From assembly GCF_000421465.1 (NCBI RefSeq), contig NZ_ATXB01000001.1, forward strand, positions 992,001 through 1,056,000: a stretch of 64,000 nt of DNA. The letters are read 5' to 3'. Both the position numbers and the translations under genes were made by a program. Source of the stretch: Methylohalobius crimeensis 10Ki (GTDB lineage: Bacteria > Pseudomonadota > Gammaproteobacteria > Methylococcales > Methylothermaceae). The notes beneath the pieces were generated by a model that was given only the letters and a program-made list of their open reading frames with translations, searched no databases and was not told where the DNA came from. Of this stretch, positions 38,006 to 46,972 are shown in pieces (the stretch's first letter is position 1; each line of letters opens with the position of its first letter).

Positions 38006-39160
38006 ATGTGGTTTATGTTGCATCACTGGATCGGTCGACAAACGTGTGTTGCCCCCACTGCCCCCCGTGTCTGGGCGTTGCTTAATCATCGCGCCGGGGA
38101 AAACGCGCAGGTGCTGGCGCTTGCCGAGGCTTTGAACTGGCCCTTCGAGATCAAGCAATTTACCTACCGCAAGTACGTGCCCTATCTGCTGGTGGGAGCC
38201 TCCTTGTCCGGTATTCACGAGGAGCAATCCGACTCCCTCGCTGCCCCCTGGCCGGATTTGATCATCAGTGCGAGTGCTCGCAACGAGCCCATCTGTCGCT
38301 GGGTTCAACGTCAGGCCGCCAAGGCGGGCAAACGGGTGCGCTTGGTCCACATCGGCAGACCCTGGAATCGCCTGAGCCGCTTCGATCTGGTGATCACGAC
38401 GCCTCAATATCGGTTGCCTCGTCGAGCCAACGTCCTCCACAACGGGACGACCCTGCATCGAGTCACTCGGAATCGCCTCGCCCGCGAAGCCAAGCGCTGG
38501 CAGCCGCGGTTGGCGCATCTTCGGCGTCCTGTAATCGCGGTCATGATCGGCGGCTCGAGTGGTCCTTACCTCATGGATCAAGCGGCGGCGCGCCAGTTGG
38601 CCACGCAGGTGGACAAACTGGCTCGGGAACTGAACGGTGCTTTGCTGGTAACCACCAGCGCCCGAACGCCGCCGGACATTTTGGAGACCTTTGCCGCGAG
38701 TATTACCGCGCCCGCGCATTTGTTTCGCTGGTCTCCGGATTCCCGGGAGAATCCCTATTACGGTTATTTGGCCTTGGCGGATCAAATCGTGGTCACCAGC
38801 GACAGTGTTTCCATGCTGACCGAATCTTGCGCCACTGGCAAGCCGGTGCATATTTTCGATCTCGGCAAAGTGGCTCGATGCTGGCAGGATGTGAGTTGGA
38901 ACCGTCTGCGCGCTTCCATTTATCGCTGGGCGATGCATGGGGCGCCCAAGCGTCTGACCCGCGATATCTCCCGGGTGCACGAACGAATGATCGCCGAACG
39001 CCGTGCGGTTTGGCTGGGACAGCCTTTTCCCGTCGGACCCATTCCGGATTTTTCCACCGATATGTGCCGTGCGGTGTCGCGCGTTAGGTCCTTGTTCGTG
39101 GAAGAGTCCCGAACGCTGAAGGCTTCCCGTAGCGAGTCCTTGAATCCGGTTTTTTCCTGA
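38006..39160 (+). CDS. ELM1/GtrOC1 family protein (mitochondrial-fission ELM1-like, DUF1022)
   Basis: 384 residues from the ATG at 38006, which follows AGGAG. Landmarks are VWALLNHRAGENAQVLALAE at the start, PDLIISASARNEPICRW, VAVMIGGSSGPY-like VIAVMIGGSSG, and the late VTSDSVSMLTESCATGKPVH. The last is a nucleotide-sugar-binding-like segment of GT-B folds. The family is common in proteobacteria, often near lipopolysaccharide genes, and is thought to be glycosyltransferase-like; its reaction is not established. Divergence from the sulfotransferase pair supports a surface-glycan role. Confidence 0.82.
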   Translation: MWFMLHHWIGRQTCVAPTAPRVWALLNHRAGENAQVLALAEALNWPFEIKQFTYRKYVPYLLVGASLSGIHEEQSDSLAAPWPDLIISASARNEPICRWVQRQAAKAGKRVRLVHIGRPWNRLSRFDLVITTPQYRLPRRANVLHNGTTLHRVTRNRLAREAKRWQPRLAHLRRPVIAVMIGGSSGPYLMDQAAARQLATQVDKLARELNGALLVTTSARTPPDILETFAASITAPAHLFRWSPDSRENPYYGYLALADQIVVTSDSVSMLTESCATGKPVHIFDLGKVARCWQDVSWNRLRASIYRWAMHGAPKRLTRDISRVHERMIAERRAVWLGQPFPVGPIPDFSTDMCRAVSRVRSLFVEESRTLKASRSESLNPVFS

Positions 39161-39465
39161 TCCTTTCTTAGCATTTTTCTGTTCATCAGGCATCCCCGAT
39201 TCCTATCCAATCCTTCCCGAGTTTCCGGGTCGATACCGCTTTAAGGAAACGACAGAGGGTTGCCCTTATCATGCGGGGCGGCGGATGAACCTCATAGAAG
39301 CGGCCGCTTGTGGCCATCCATCCCTTGCATCATGCTTGACCCTGTCTGATTTTTCTGCTTAGTTTAGCGGCGAACAACCTTTGGCGACAGAAAGCATGAG
39401 GTTGTCGCTGCGAGGCAGGATTATATTCGCAAAAAAATAAATAAGTTTAGGAGAGAGAGCACGTT
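39161..39465 (+). other. Intergenic leader region of pntAB
   Basis: 305 bp with no credible gene. It contains an inverted repeat ACAACCT (39374-39380)/AGGTTG T (39399-39405), partly overlapping GCGACA (39384-39389)/TGTCGC (39403-39408), so two alternative hairpins are possible in the pntA leader. A poor -35-like TTGACC lies at 39336-39341. The pntA ribosome site is AGGAGAGAG at about 39450-39458. Confidence 0.45.
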
Positions 39466-41034
39466 ATGAAAATCGGAGTACCCAAAGAGGTTCATCCGGG
39501 GGAACGCCGGGTGGCAACTACCCCGAGTGTGGCCGAGCAACTCCAAAAGCTTGGTTTTTCCGTCGCTGTCGAGACGGGCGCCGGGCGCGATGCCAATTTT
39601 ACCGATGACGCCTATCGGGAAGCCGGCGTTGAGATCGTCAAAGACGCCCGTCTGTTGTGGGCGGAGTCGGATATTGTCCTTAAGGTCCGTCCGCCGGAAA
39701 CCCATCCTTACTGTGGGGAGGAAGCCGATTTGTTGCGGGAAGGAGGGCATCTGATCGGTTTCATTTGGCCCGCCCAGCATTCGGAATTGATGGACAAATT
39801 CGCCGCCAAAAAGGCGACCGTACAGGCCATGGACAGCATTCCCCGGCTCTCCCGGGCGCAGAAAATGGATGCCTTGAGTTCCATGGCCAATTGCGCCGGC
39901 TACCGGGCGGTCATCGAGGCGGCCGAGCATTTCGGCAGCTTTTTTACCGGACAGGTCACCGCCGCGGGCAAGGTGCCGCCGGCCAAGATCCTGGTGATCG
40001 GTGCCGGGGTGGCGGGATTGGCGGCGATCGGCGCCGCGGTCAGCTTGGGCGCGGTTGTGCGCGCCTTCGATGTGCGCCCCGAGGTGCGCGATCAGGTGGA
40101 GAGTCTGGGGGCCGAGTTCCTCCAGGTTGAGATGGAGGAAGAGACCGGTGCCGGAGCGGGCGGGTATGCCAAGGAGATGAGCGAGGAGTTTATCCGCAAG
40201 GAAATGGAATTGTTCGCCCGTCAGGCGATGGAGGTGGACATCATTATCACCACGGCCTTGATTCCCGGCAAACCGGCTCCCAAGCTGATCACCGCCGGCA
40301 TGGTGGAGTCCATGAGGGAAGGCAGCGTGATCGTGGATCTGGCGGCCGAGCAGGGAGGAAACTGCGAACTCACCGTGCCGGGCGAAGTGGTGAAGAAGCA
40401 CGGCGCCACCCTCATCGGCTATACCGATCTGCCGAGCCGAATGCCCACCACCGCCAGCCAATTGTACGCCACCAACCTGCGTCATTTACTGGCCGATCTG
40501 TGTCCCGAAAAGGACGGCATCGTTCACGTGGATATGGACGATGTGGTGATCCGCAACGCGACCGTGGTCAAGGAAGGCAAAATCACCTGGCCGCCGCCGC
40601 CGATTCCGGTGTCCAAGGAGGAAAAACCCGCCGGCGCGGTGGCTTCGCCTCCGGTGGAGGAGAAGCCGGAAAAAAGGAAGTTGCCCACGCAATGGATCGC
40701 CGCCGGACTGTTGGCGGTGGCGGGGTTGGGCCTCTACGGCATGGGCATGGTGGCGCCGGCCGAGTTCCTGTCCCACTTCACCGTGTTCGTGCTGGCGTGT
40801 TTCGTCGGTTATATGGTGATCTGGAACGTCACGCCCGCCCTGCATACGCCGCTGATGAGCGTGACCAACGCCATTTCCGGGATCATCGTCATCGGGGCGT
40901 TGATTCAGGTTTCCTCCCCCGGGGTGATGCTGAAGTTGCTCGCCTGGGTGGCGGTATTGATCGCCAGCGTGAATATCTTCGGCGGTTTTTGGGTGACCCA
41001 GCGCATGCTTGGCATGTTCCGAAAAAATCAATAA
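39466..41034 (+). CDS. pntA: NAD(P) transhydrogenase alpha subunit
   Basis: 522 residues, the fused E. coli-type alpha subunit. Proton-translocating transhydrogenase uses the proton gradient to make NADPH from NADH. Domain I binds NAD(H) ([18 protein letters not shown]; Rossmann segment [20 protein letters not shown]). A Pro/Lys-rich linker (about 375-405) leads to C-terminal membrane helices (about 405-515). pntB follows 12 bp downstream. In a methanotroph this would help supply NADPH for biosynthesis. Confidence 0.96.
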   Translation: MKIGVPKEVHPGERRVATTPSVAEQLQKLGFSVAVETGAGRDANFTDDAYREAGVEIVKDARLLWAESDIVLKVRPPETHPYCGEEADLLREGGHLIGFIWPAQHSELMDKFAAKKATVQAMDSIPRLSRAQKMDALSSMANCAGYRAVIEAAEHFGSFFTGQVTAAGKVPPAKILVIGAGVAGLAAIGAAVSLGAVVRAFDVRPEVRDQVESLGAEFLQVEMEEETGAGAGGYAKEMSEEFIRKEMELFARQAMEVDIIITTALIPGKPAPKLITAGMVESMREGSVIVDLAAEQGGNCELTVPGEVVKKHGATLIGYTDLPSRMPTTASQLYATNLRHLLADLCPEKDGIVHVDMDDVVIRNATVVKEGKITWPPPPIPVSKEEKPAGAVASPPVEEKPEKRKLPTQWIAAGLLAVAGLGLYGMGMVAPAEFLSHFTVFVLACFVGYMVIWNVTPALHTPLMSVTNAISGIIVIGALIQVSSPGVMLKLLAWVAVLIASVNIFGGFWVTQRMLGMFRKNQ

Positions 41035-41046
41035 AGGGGGTGTGAC

Positions 41047-42444
41047 ATGCCACAGGGCGTTATTATCGTTTCCTATATCGCAGCGACCATTCTATTCATC
41101 CTGGCTCTTCGAGGGTTGAGCCATCCGGAAACCGCCCGGCGCGGGAATCTCTACGGCATCGTCGGCATGACCCTGGCGATCCTGGCCACGGTTTTATCGG
41201 AGCGGGTCACCACCTACGGATTGGTGATCTCGGCCATGGTGATCGGCGGGACGGTGGGGGTGTATGTCGCCCGCCGGGTGCAGATGACCCAGATGCCGGA
41301 ATTGGTGGCCATTCTTCACAGCCTGGTGGGGCTGGCCGCGGTGCTGATCGGCTATGCCAACTACATCGATCCGAGCGCCAGTTTCGAAGGCGTCGCCAAG
41401 ACCGTCCACGAGGTGGAAATCTATCTCGGAGTGCTGATCGGGGCGGTGACCTTCACCGGCTCGGTGATCGCTTTCGGCAAACTGTGCGGACGAATCTCCG
41501 GCAAGCCGGTCCTGCTTCCCGCCCGCCACTGGCTCAATTTGGCCCTGCTGGTGGCGGCGGTGCTGCTGGGCAAGTGGTTCCTGGGCCTGGAAAGCGTCGG
41601 CGTGGGGATGATCCCGCTGATACTGATGACCGCGATCGCCTTCGCCTTCGGCGTCCATATGGTGATGGCCATCGGCGGCGCGGACATGCCGGTGGTGGTC
41701 TCCATGCTCAATAGCTACTCGGGGTGGGCGGCGTCGGCCACCGGCTTCATGCTCTCCAACGACCTTTTGATCGTCACCGGCGCTTTGGTGGGTTCCAGCG
41801 GGGCGATCCTCAGCTACATCATGTGCCGGGGAATGAACCGGAATTTCCTCAGCGTCATCGCCGGCGGTTTCGGCACCGAGGGCGGCACCGCCGCGGCGGC
41901 GGCCGGGGAAGCGGGCGAAGTCCAGGCGATCGATTCCGACGAAACCGGCGGGTTGTTGGACGGTTCCAAGAACGTCGTCATCGTGCCCGGCTACGGGATG
42001 GCGGTCGCCCAGGCCCAATACGTGGTGGCCGAGATCGTCAAAACCCTGCGGAGTAAAAACGTCAACGTCCGTTTCGCCATCCACCCGGTGGCGGGTAGGA
42101 TGCCGGGGCACATGAACGTGCTTCTGGCCGAGGCCAAGATCCCTTACGATATCGTCTTCGAGATGGACGAGATCAACGAGGATTTTCCCTCTACGGATGT
42201 GGCGGTGGTGATCGGCGCCAACGACATCGTCAATCCCGCCGCCGAGGAGGATCCCCAAAGCCCCATCGCCGGGATGCCGGTGCTCGAGGTGTGGAAGGCC
42301 AACACCTGCATCGTCTTGAAGCGCAGCATGGCCACCGGCTATGCGGGGGTGGACAATCCGCTGTTCTTCCGCGACAACACCCGAATGCTGTTCGGGGACG
42401 CCAAGGACAGCCTGGAGAAAGTGCTGGCCGTCCTTAAACAGTAG
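41047..42444 (+). CDS. pntB: NAD(P) transhydrogenase beta subunit
   Basis: 465 residues. The N-terminal membrane domain has about nine helices and completes the proton channel. The C-terminal domain III binds NADP(H): [20 protein letters not shown], then [20 protein letters not shown] and [14 protein letters not shown]. Partner of pntA. The last codons and stop codon are included in a direct repeat (42431-42466) that recurs downstream. Confidence 0.97.
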   Translation: MPQGVIIVSYIAATILFILALRGLSHPETARRGNLYGIVGMTLAILATVLSERVTTYGLVISAMVIGGTVGVYVARRVQMTQMPELVAILHSLVGLAAVLIGYANYIDPSASFEGVAKTVHEVEIYLGVLIGAVTFTGSVIAFGKLCGRISGKPVLLPARHWLNLALLVAAVLLGKWFLGLESVGVGMIPLILMTAIAFAFGVHMVMAIGGADMPVVVSMLNSYSGWAASATGFMLSNDLLIVTGALVGSSGAILSYIMCRGMNRNFLSVIAGGFGTEGGTAAAAAGEAGEVQAIDSDETGGLLDGSKNVVIVPGYGMAVAQAQYVVAEIVKTLRSKNVNVRFAIHPVAGRMPGHMNVLLAEAKIPYDIVFEMDEINEDFPSTDVAVVIGANDIVNPAAEEDPQSPIAGMPVLEVWKANTCIVLKRSMATGYAGVDNPLFFRDNTRMLFGDAKDSLEKVLAVLKQ

Positions 42445-42600
42445 GGGCAGGCCCCTGTGCCTGCCCTGATCCTGGTTTCAATTGTAGGGGCAGGTCCCCC
42501 CCTGTCCCTGCCCTGATCCTTAAACAGTAGGGGCAGGCCCCTGTGCCTGCCCCAGCCTTGATAAGGAGGGGGAGGGCAACCACGGGGGGTTGCCCCTACG
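42431..42600. repeat. GC-rich REP-like repeat array after pntB
   Basis: Three units beginning TAGGGGCAGG and ending near CCTGCCC start at about 42442, 42484 and 42528; the first two continue TGATCCT. A 36-bp block is exactly duplicated (42431-42466 and 42517-42552) and includes the final pntB codons and stop. A further inverted repeat GGGCAACC (42574-42581)/GGTTGCCC (42588-42595) ends in CCCCTAC, like the repeat at 1646. The array is non-coding. Confidence 0.85.
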
Positions 42601-42663
42601 GTTGTCATTAAGGAAGAGATCGGTTGGCTCAAGATAGCTTTCGGAATCGCCGTGGCGCTCGAT

Positions 42664-42695
42664 GCTTCGCTGGTCCGGTAGCGCGAAGCGTTTTT
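42664..42695 (+). terminator. Intrinsic terminator downstream of pntB
   Basis: GCTTCGC (42664-42670) pairs with GCGAAGC (42683-42689), followed by GTTTTT (42690-42695). It is in the right orientation to end pntAB transcription after the repeat array, and sits just before the 3' end of the convergent hepT. Confidence 0.65.
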
Positions 42696-42701
42696 GCCCT
42701 T

Positions 42702-43116
42702 TCAGTCCGCCGCCTTCAAGGCGAGGTTTGCGAAATCGACAACCTCCCGCATGCGGTGTTCGATCGCATCCACCATGATTTTGAGATCCAATTCCTGGTA
42801 TTCATGCACCAGAATATTGCGAAGGCCCACCATCGCTTGCAGGGTTTTCATCTGTTCGGCACCGATCAACCCTGCGCGCTGTAATAGAGCAAAGGAATCT
42901 CTGCTGTCCTGGGGCAATCCCAGTTTTTTGGTTTTGATAAGGTGATTGGCGATGTCGATCGCCAATTCGCAGATCCGCTGCAGATTCATGGCGATGGCAT
43001 CCTGTTTGAGAAAATCTTGTTCAATAGGGGACGCCCCTGTCCTGAGCATAATATTGGTTGATTTGGTGAACACAGCGTTCGATGCTGATTTTCTTGTTCA
43101 GAATGACCTCATTCAT
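42702..43116 (-). pseudogene. hepT: HepT-like HEPN toxin, frameshifted
   Basis: DUF86/HepT ribonuclease toxin. The C-terminal part contains the HEPN catalytic motif RX4HXY as RNILVHEY. The natural start is the ATG at 43116, overlapping the mntA stop as ATGA; it reads MNEVILNKKISIERCVHQIN, then a stop at 43022-43024 after about 31 codons. The rest of the family sequence (EQDFLKQDAIAMNLQRICEL) continues in another frame. The span of 415 bp is one base more than a whole number of codons, so a single-base insertion explains it. A REP-like segment (43026-43045) lies at the break. Real inactivation or a sequencing error are both possible. Confidence 0.8.
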
Positions 43117-43526
43117 AGTTGGTAAAATCTCCCGCTGCGCAATCCGTCGGCCAACACCTCCGCCCGTTCCTGATTAAGCTTTTGGTATAAGGACAGGACC
43201 AGCATTTCGAATTCGTCGGCCGCGTATCGGTTGCCGCAGAAGATCCGCCGATCGGCCATGACGATTTCTTTCTGAAACACGGTCGATACCCGGCGCAGGT
43301 TGATCAGGTCCACGTTCCTGTCAAGCAGTCGTTCAAGCGCATAACGCAATTCGCTCAGGGTAAGGCTGCCGGCCTTTTGCGCCGTCTCGGGCGGCAGCAA
43401 CACGGCGATATCCACGTCGCTGTCCGGCCACTCGTTTTCCGTTCCCCAGGAACCGAACAGGTAAATCGCCTGGGTAGCGGGGAAAGCCGTGAGCACCGTT
43501 CGAACGATCTCGTTCTCGGCGATCAT
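43113..43526 (-). CDS. mntA: MntA-like minimal nucleotidyltransferase antitoxin
   Basis: 137 residues. The nucleotidyltransferase motif GSWG (25-28) with Asp37 and Asp39 (DSDVDIAVLLP) is intact. MntA antitoxins AMPylate or otherwise nucleotidylate HepT next to its active site to neutralise it. The C-terminal helix supports the call. It is the upstream partner of the frameshifted hepT with a 4-bp overlap. If hepT is dead, this antitoxin may be left without a target. Confidence 0.87.
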   Translation of the reverse strand: MIAENEIVRTVLTAFPATQAIYLFGSWGTENEWPDSDVDIAVLLPPETAQKAGSLTLSELRYALERLLDRNVDLINLRRVSTVFQKEIVMADRRIFCGNRYAADEFEMLVLSLYQKLNQERAEVLADGLRSGRFYQL

Positions 43527-43600
43527 ATGGTCACCTCCTTCTGAACATTTTCACCCTTGTCGCCTCGTGTCACCCATATGCACGCCTTCCCATGGTAAAT

Positions 43601-44377
43601 CTATTCCTCCCTGAGCACATCAAACTCGTTGAACGCGATTGCCAGGCTGAGTTTGAGGTTGAGTATGGAAGCCACGGTGGTGGCGGTGAAAATGCTTACC
43701 ATGATGGCGATTTGATATTTCACCGCTACCCAGGGTTCTGATCCGCCTAGAATTTGGCCGGTCATCATGCCGGGAAGCGAGACCAGCCCCAGGGTCGCCA
43801 TGCTGGCCAGGATTGGATTGACCGCTGCCTTCACCGCCTCTCGAAAATAAGGCCGCGCCGCTTCCCAGCGGGTGGCGCCGAGGAGAAGGAAGGTCAGGTA
43901 TTCCGATTCGTTTTTTCGGATCGCCGCATAGAAGCGCTCCAGGGCGATGACGTTGGCTTGCAGGCAATTGCCCAGGATCATGCCCGCCAAGGGAATCAGA
44001 TAGCGGGCGTCGTGGATCTGCGGCGGACGGATCACCAGAAATACCAGATAGGCGGTGGAAAGCAGCACGCTGGCGGCCACCGCGGTCAAGGTAGCAAGGA
44101 AGAAACGGCGTATCCTCAAACCGCTGCGGCGGAGGATGGTGAGATCCGCCGCCACCAGCATGACCAACAGCCAGAGGCCGTTCAGCAAGGGGTGATTGAA
44201 GGCGAACAGGGCTTTGAGATAGACGCCGACCAAGGCGAGCTGCAGGCTCATGCGCACGAGGGCGATCGCGATCTCGCCGCTCATCCTCAGACCGATGAGC
44301 CCCAGCAGCAGCCACGGCACCAGGACCAGGGCATACAGGAGGGTCATTTGCGGCGCGGCGATATCAAGCGTATCCAT
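43601..44377 (-). CDS. fetB: FetB-like ABC transporter permease (UPF0014)
   Basis: 258 residues with about seven membrane helices. The UPF0014 signature region reads IPLAGMILGNCLQANVIALE and the later LVSLPGMMTGQILGG is strongly conserved. FetAB of E. coli is an exporter linked to iron homeostasis and peroxide resistance. Its start lies within the 3' end of fetA (14-bp overlap). Confidence 0.9.
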   Translation of the reverse strand: MDTLDIAAPQMTLLYALVLVPWLLLGLIGLRMSGEIAIALVRMSLQLALVGVYLKALFAFNHPLLNGLWLLVMLVAADLTILRRSGLRIRRFFLATLTAVAASVLLSTAYLVFLVIRPPQIHDARYLIPLAGMILGNCLQANVIALERFYAAIRKNESEYLTFLLLGATRWEAARPYFREAVKAAVNPILASMATLGLVSLPGMMTGQILGGSEPWVAVKYQIAIMVSIFTATTVASILNLKLSLAIAFNEFDVLREE

Positions 44378-45032
44378 GGGGCTTCTCCTCGCGCAGATGA
44401 CCTGCTTCCAGTTCGTACACGCGCTCGCAGCGGTCGAGCCAGGCCGGATCGTGGGAGACCGACAGAACCGTGTGAGAGGAAGCGAAAATCACGTCCATCA
44501 CCGCCTGTTTGCTTACCGGATCCAGCGCGCTGGTTACTTCGTCGAGGAGAAAGAGGCTTTTTCCCAGCAGCAGAGCGCGGGCGACGGCGATGCGTTGTTT
44601 CTCGCCGCCGGAGACTCGGCGGCATTCCTGCCCGAGAATCGTTTCCGGCAGGCGAACCCGCTTAAGGGTTTCGTGCAGGCGGGGCTCGGAAGGCTGTCTG
44701 TCCCGGTGTGCCTTGAAGCGGAAAGGCAGCATCAGAGCCTCCCTGACCGTGTCGGCGCCCAACACCGGTTCCTGGTCGATGTAGGCGGTGCAGCCACGAA
44801 GGGTTTGAATCGTTGCCCGGTCGAGCGGTTTTCCCAGGAAAAAAAGCGTGCCTCCCGTCAGGGGATAGAGCCCCAGCACGGTCTTGAGCAGCGTGCTCTT
44901 GCCCGAGCCGGATTTGCCCTTAAGCGCGATTTTTTCCCCCGGATTCAAGGTGAGATTGAGGTCCTTGAGAATGGCCTTTTTTCCGACCGTCACGCTGACG
45001 TGGTCGAAACGGAGGAGGAGGTTTCCGGTCAT
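44364..45032 (-). CDS. fetA: FetA-like ABC transporter ATPase
   Basis: 222 residues. ABC ATPase with Walker A GKSGSGKS (about 39-46), signature VSGGEKQR, Walker B LFLLDE and the switch His in LSVSHDP. Pairs with FetB. It is 19 bp after the NIF3-like gene on the same strand, so the exporter may share its transcript. Confidence 0.9.
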   Translation of the reverse strand: MTGNLLLRFDHVSVTVGKKAILKDLNLTLNPGEKIALKGKSGSGKSTLLKTVLGLYPLTGGTLFFLGKPLDRATIQTLRGCTAYIDQEPVLGADTVREALMLPFRFKAHRDRQPSEPRLHETLKRVRLPETILGQECRRVSGGEKQRIAVARALLLGKSLFLLDEVTSALDPVSKQAVMDVIFASSHTVLSVSHDPAWLDRCERVYELEAGHLREEKPHGYA

Positions 45033-45051
45033 GGCGGAGACGGCGTTTTCC

Positions 45052-45819
45052 TCAAGCCGGATTGTCCGAGGGTAGATAAACGCACTCCACTGGGAAAGCT
45101 TCGCTCACCTTGACCATCAATTCTTGCACGCCGAACTGCTCGGTGGCGTGATGGCCGCCGGCGAACATGTGGATGCCCGCCTCCTGGCTTTCGTGCCAAT
45201 CGTGCTCGCTCATCTCGCCGGTGATGTAGGCGTCCATGCCGGCGGCCAGGGCCTGTTTCCATTCCCCGTTGGCGCCGCCGGTGATGATGCCGATCCGGGA
45301 CAGGCGGGCTTCGGGCTCGGGGCAGGCGAGCATCACCGGATGTTCGAGCACTTGTTCCAGGCGTTGCTGTAACGTCTTGGGCGCGCATGGGTTGGAAAGG
45401 GTGCCTTGCATGCCCACGGTCGCGCCCTGATATTCGCCGAAAGGGGACAGGTCGGTCAGGCCGATCCGGCGGGCGAGGGCGGCGGCGTTGCCCACCTCCG
45501 GATGCCCGTCGAGGGGGAGGTGGTAGCCGTAGAGATTGATGCGATGGCGCACCAAGGGATGGACCCGCTGGGCGAAAGGACCGACTAGGGGACGAGGACC
45601 GTGGAAGCGCCAGAACAGGCCGTGGTGGACCACCAACGCGTCGGCGCCGGTTTCGATGGCTTTCTGGGCGGATCGGACGGTGGCCGAAACCGCGAAGGCG
45701 ATTTTGGAAATCGTTTCGGTCCCTTCGATTTGCAGACCGTTGGGACCGTAGTCCTGGTAGCGTTCGGGTTCCAATAGTCGGTTGAAAAAGGCGGTTAATC
45801 GATCGCGTTCAATGGACAT
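45052..45819 (-). CDS. NIF3-family dinuclear metal-centre protein
   Basis: 255 residues from the ATG at 45819 (MSIERDRLTAFFNRLLEPER). Family landmarks: DYGPNGLQIEG near the start, ALVVHHGLFW with metal-binding His residues, HLPLDGHPEVGNA and the C-terminal MFAGGHHATEQFGV. The E. coli homologue is YbgI; GTP cyclohydrolase I type 2 is a common but doubtful annotation. It overlaps the upstream HAD gene by 25 bp. Function of the family is unresolved. Confidence 0.9.
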   Translation of the reverse strand: MSIERDRLTAFFNRLLEPERYQDYGPNGLQIEGTETISKIAFAVSATVRSAQKAIETGADALVVHHGLFWRFHGPRPLVGPFAQRVHPLVRHRINLYGYHLPLDGHPEVGNAAALARRIGLTDLSPFGEYQGATVGMQGTLSNPCAPKTLQQRLEQVLEHPVMLACPEPEARLSRIGIITGGANGEWKQALAAGMDAYITGEMSEHDWHESQEAGIHMFAGGHHATEQFGVQELMVKVSEAFPVECVYLPSDNPA

Positions 45820-46472
45820 AAATTCAAACTGTGAGCGAGTTGGTCGAGAGATGAAAAACGGGCCGCGGCGAGTCTTTGAGCGGTTTCCGAAACCGGTGCG
45901 TAATCGGGGATCCATACTGGCTGCATTCCCGCCCGGAATGCGGCAAGGAGTCCGGCCTCCGAGTCTTCCACCGCCAGGCAATTTTCCGGGGCCAGGGCAA
46001 GCTGCTCGGCCGCCTTGAGATAGATATCCGGTGCGGGTTTGCCGTGCGCGACCTCGCTGCGGGTGACGATAATGGGGAAATGGGCTTGGATGCCGGCCAG
46101 GTTCAGACAGTTTTCCGCATCGGGGCGGTGGCTGTTGGTGGCCAGGGCGAACGGCAGCCTTTGCCGCTTCAGGGTGGCAAGCAAATCCCCGAAGCCGGAT
46201 TTGACCGGGATGCCCTCACGAGCTACCGCCTCATGCCAGCACCGGGTGCCGGTATCAAGGAAGCGTTCGAAGTCGAATCCGGGACCCAGGGCCCGACATA
46301 AAATAGTTTCCACGGCGTCGACGGAAAGCCCGGACAGCTTTTTCAGCAGGGTATCGTCCAGCTCGAATCCCAGGATACCGGCCGCACTCCGCCATGCTTG
46401 ACGGTAGCGGGCTTCGGTGTCCAGAATCAGACCGTCCATATCCAGGATGACGGCGTCATAGGGTGACGGCAT
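45795..46472 (-). CDS. HAD-superfamily hydrolase (beta-phosphoglucomutase-like)
   Basis: 225 residues from the ATG at 46472. Motif I is ILDMDGLILDTE with nucleophile and acid Asp residues. A helical cap (about 18-80) follows, then motif II ALATNSH, motif III Lys in HGKPAPDIYLKA and motif IV VEDSEAGLLAA. Probable phosphatase or phosphomutase of a small phosphorylated metabolite. Substrate is unknown. Confidence 0.87.
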   Translation of the reverse strand: MPSPYDAVILDMDGLILDTEARYRQAWRSAAGILGFELDDTLLKKLSGLSVDAVETILCRALGPGFDFERFLDTGTRCWHEAVAREGIPVKSGFGDLLATLKRQRLPFALATNSHRPDAENCLNLAGIQAHFPIIVTRSEVAHGKPAPDIYLKAAEQLALAPENCLAVEDSEAGLLAAFRAGMQPVWIPDYAPVSETAQRLAAARFSSLDQLAHSLNLCPLNAID

Positions 46473-46483
46473 GGCGGTTGCTT

Positions 46484-46972
46484 TCAAAACTTCTCCGGAT
46501 ACAGGCGACTGGCCCCATCCATGTCGCCGGTATCGCGATAATTCATCGGTTCGCCCGGACGCTGGATTTCCCCGCCCGTCACTTCCCCCAGTACCAATCT
46601 GTGGTCTCCGGCCGGATATTCGTCGCGGACGATACAATCCAAATAGGCCAGGGATTCGGTCAAGATGGGCGCGCCTATGGTTCCGGGCCGCCACTCGATA
46701 CCCGCCAGCTTGTCGCTCGTCGCCGCTTGTCCGAAATGGCGCGCCAGGTCCAATTGATCGCTGGCCAGCAGGTTGACGGTGAAACCGCCGCCGGACTGGA
46801 GAAGGGCGTAGGAGCGATGGCGCGGATGGATGCTCAAGGCGACCAGGAGCGGATCGAACGACACTTGCATGACCCAGGCGGCGGTGAAAGCGTTGCGATG
46901 CTCGCCGGCGGCCACGCCGACGACATAGACGCCGGCGGTCAAGGTCTTGAGGAGTTCGCTGGGGCGGGTCAC
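46484..46972 (-). CDS. Flavin reductase-like FMN-binding protein
   Basis: 162 residues of the flavin_reduct fold. Residues 8-40 (LKTLTAGVYVVGVAAGEHRN, then FTAAWVMQVSF) and the later HRSYALLQSGGGFTVNLLA are the FMN-binding stretches. It may reduce flavin with NAD(P)H or act as a flavin-binding partner. The start overlaps the stop of the upstream MutS-like gene by 4 bp. Its link to that ATPase is unexplained. Confidence 0.85.
   Translation of the reverse strand: MTRPSELLKTLTAGVYVVGVAAGEHRNAFTAAWVMQVSFDPLLVALSIHPRHRSYALLQSGGGFTVNLLASDQLDLARHFGQAATSDKLAGIEWRPGTIGAPILTESLAYLDCIVRDEYPAGDHRLVLGEVTGGEIQRPGEPMNYRDTGDMDGASRLYPEKF

Noticed and set aside
39383-39398. Sigma-54-like element before pntA (TTGGCGACAGAAAGC)
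   Set aside because: Only 9 bp separate the GG and GC doublets; 10 are required.
42624-42884. 86-residue plus-strand frame opposite hepT
   Set aside because: Antisense to the DUF86 coding region, with no ribosome site or known features.
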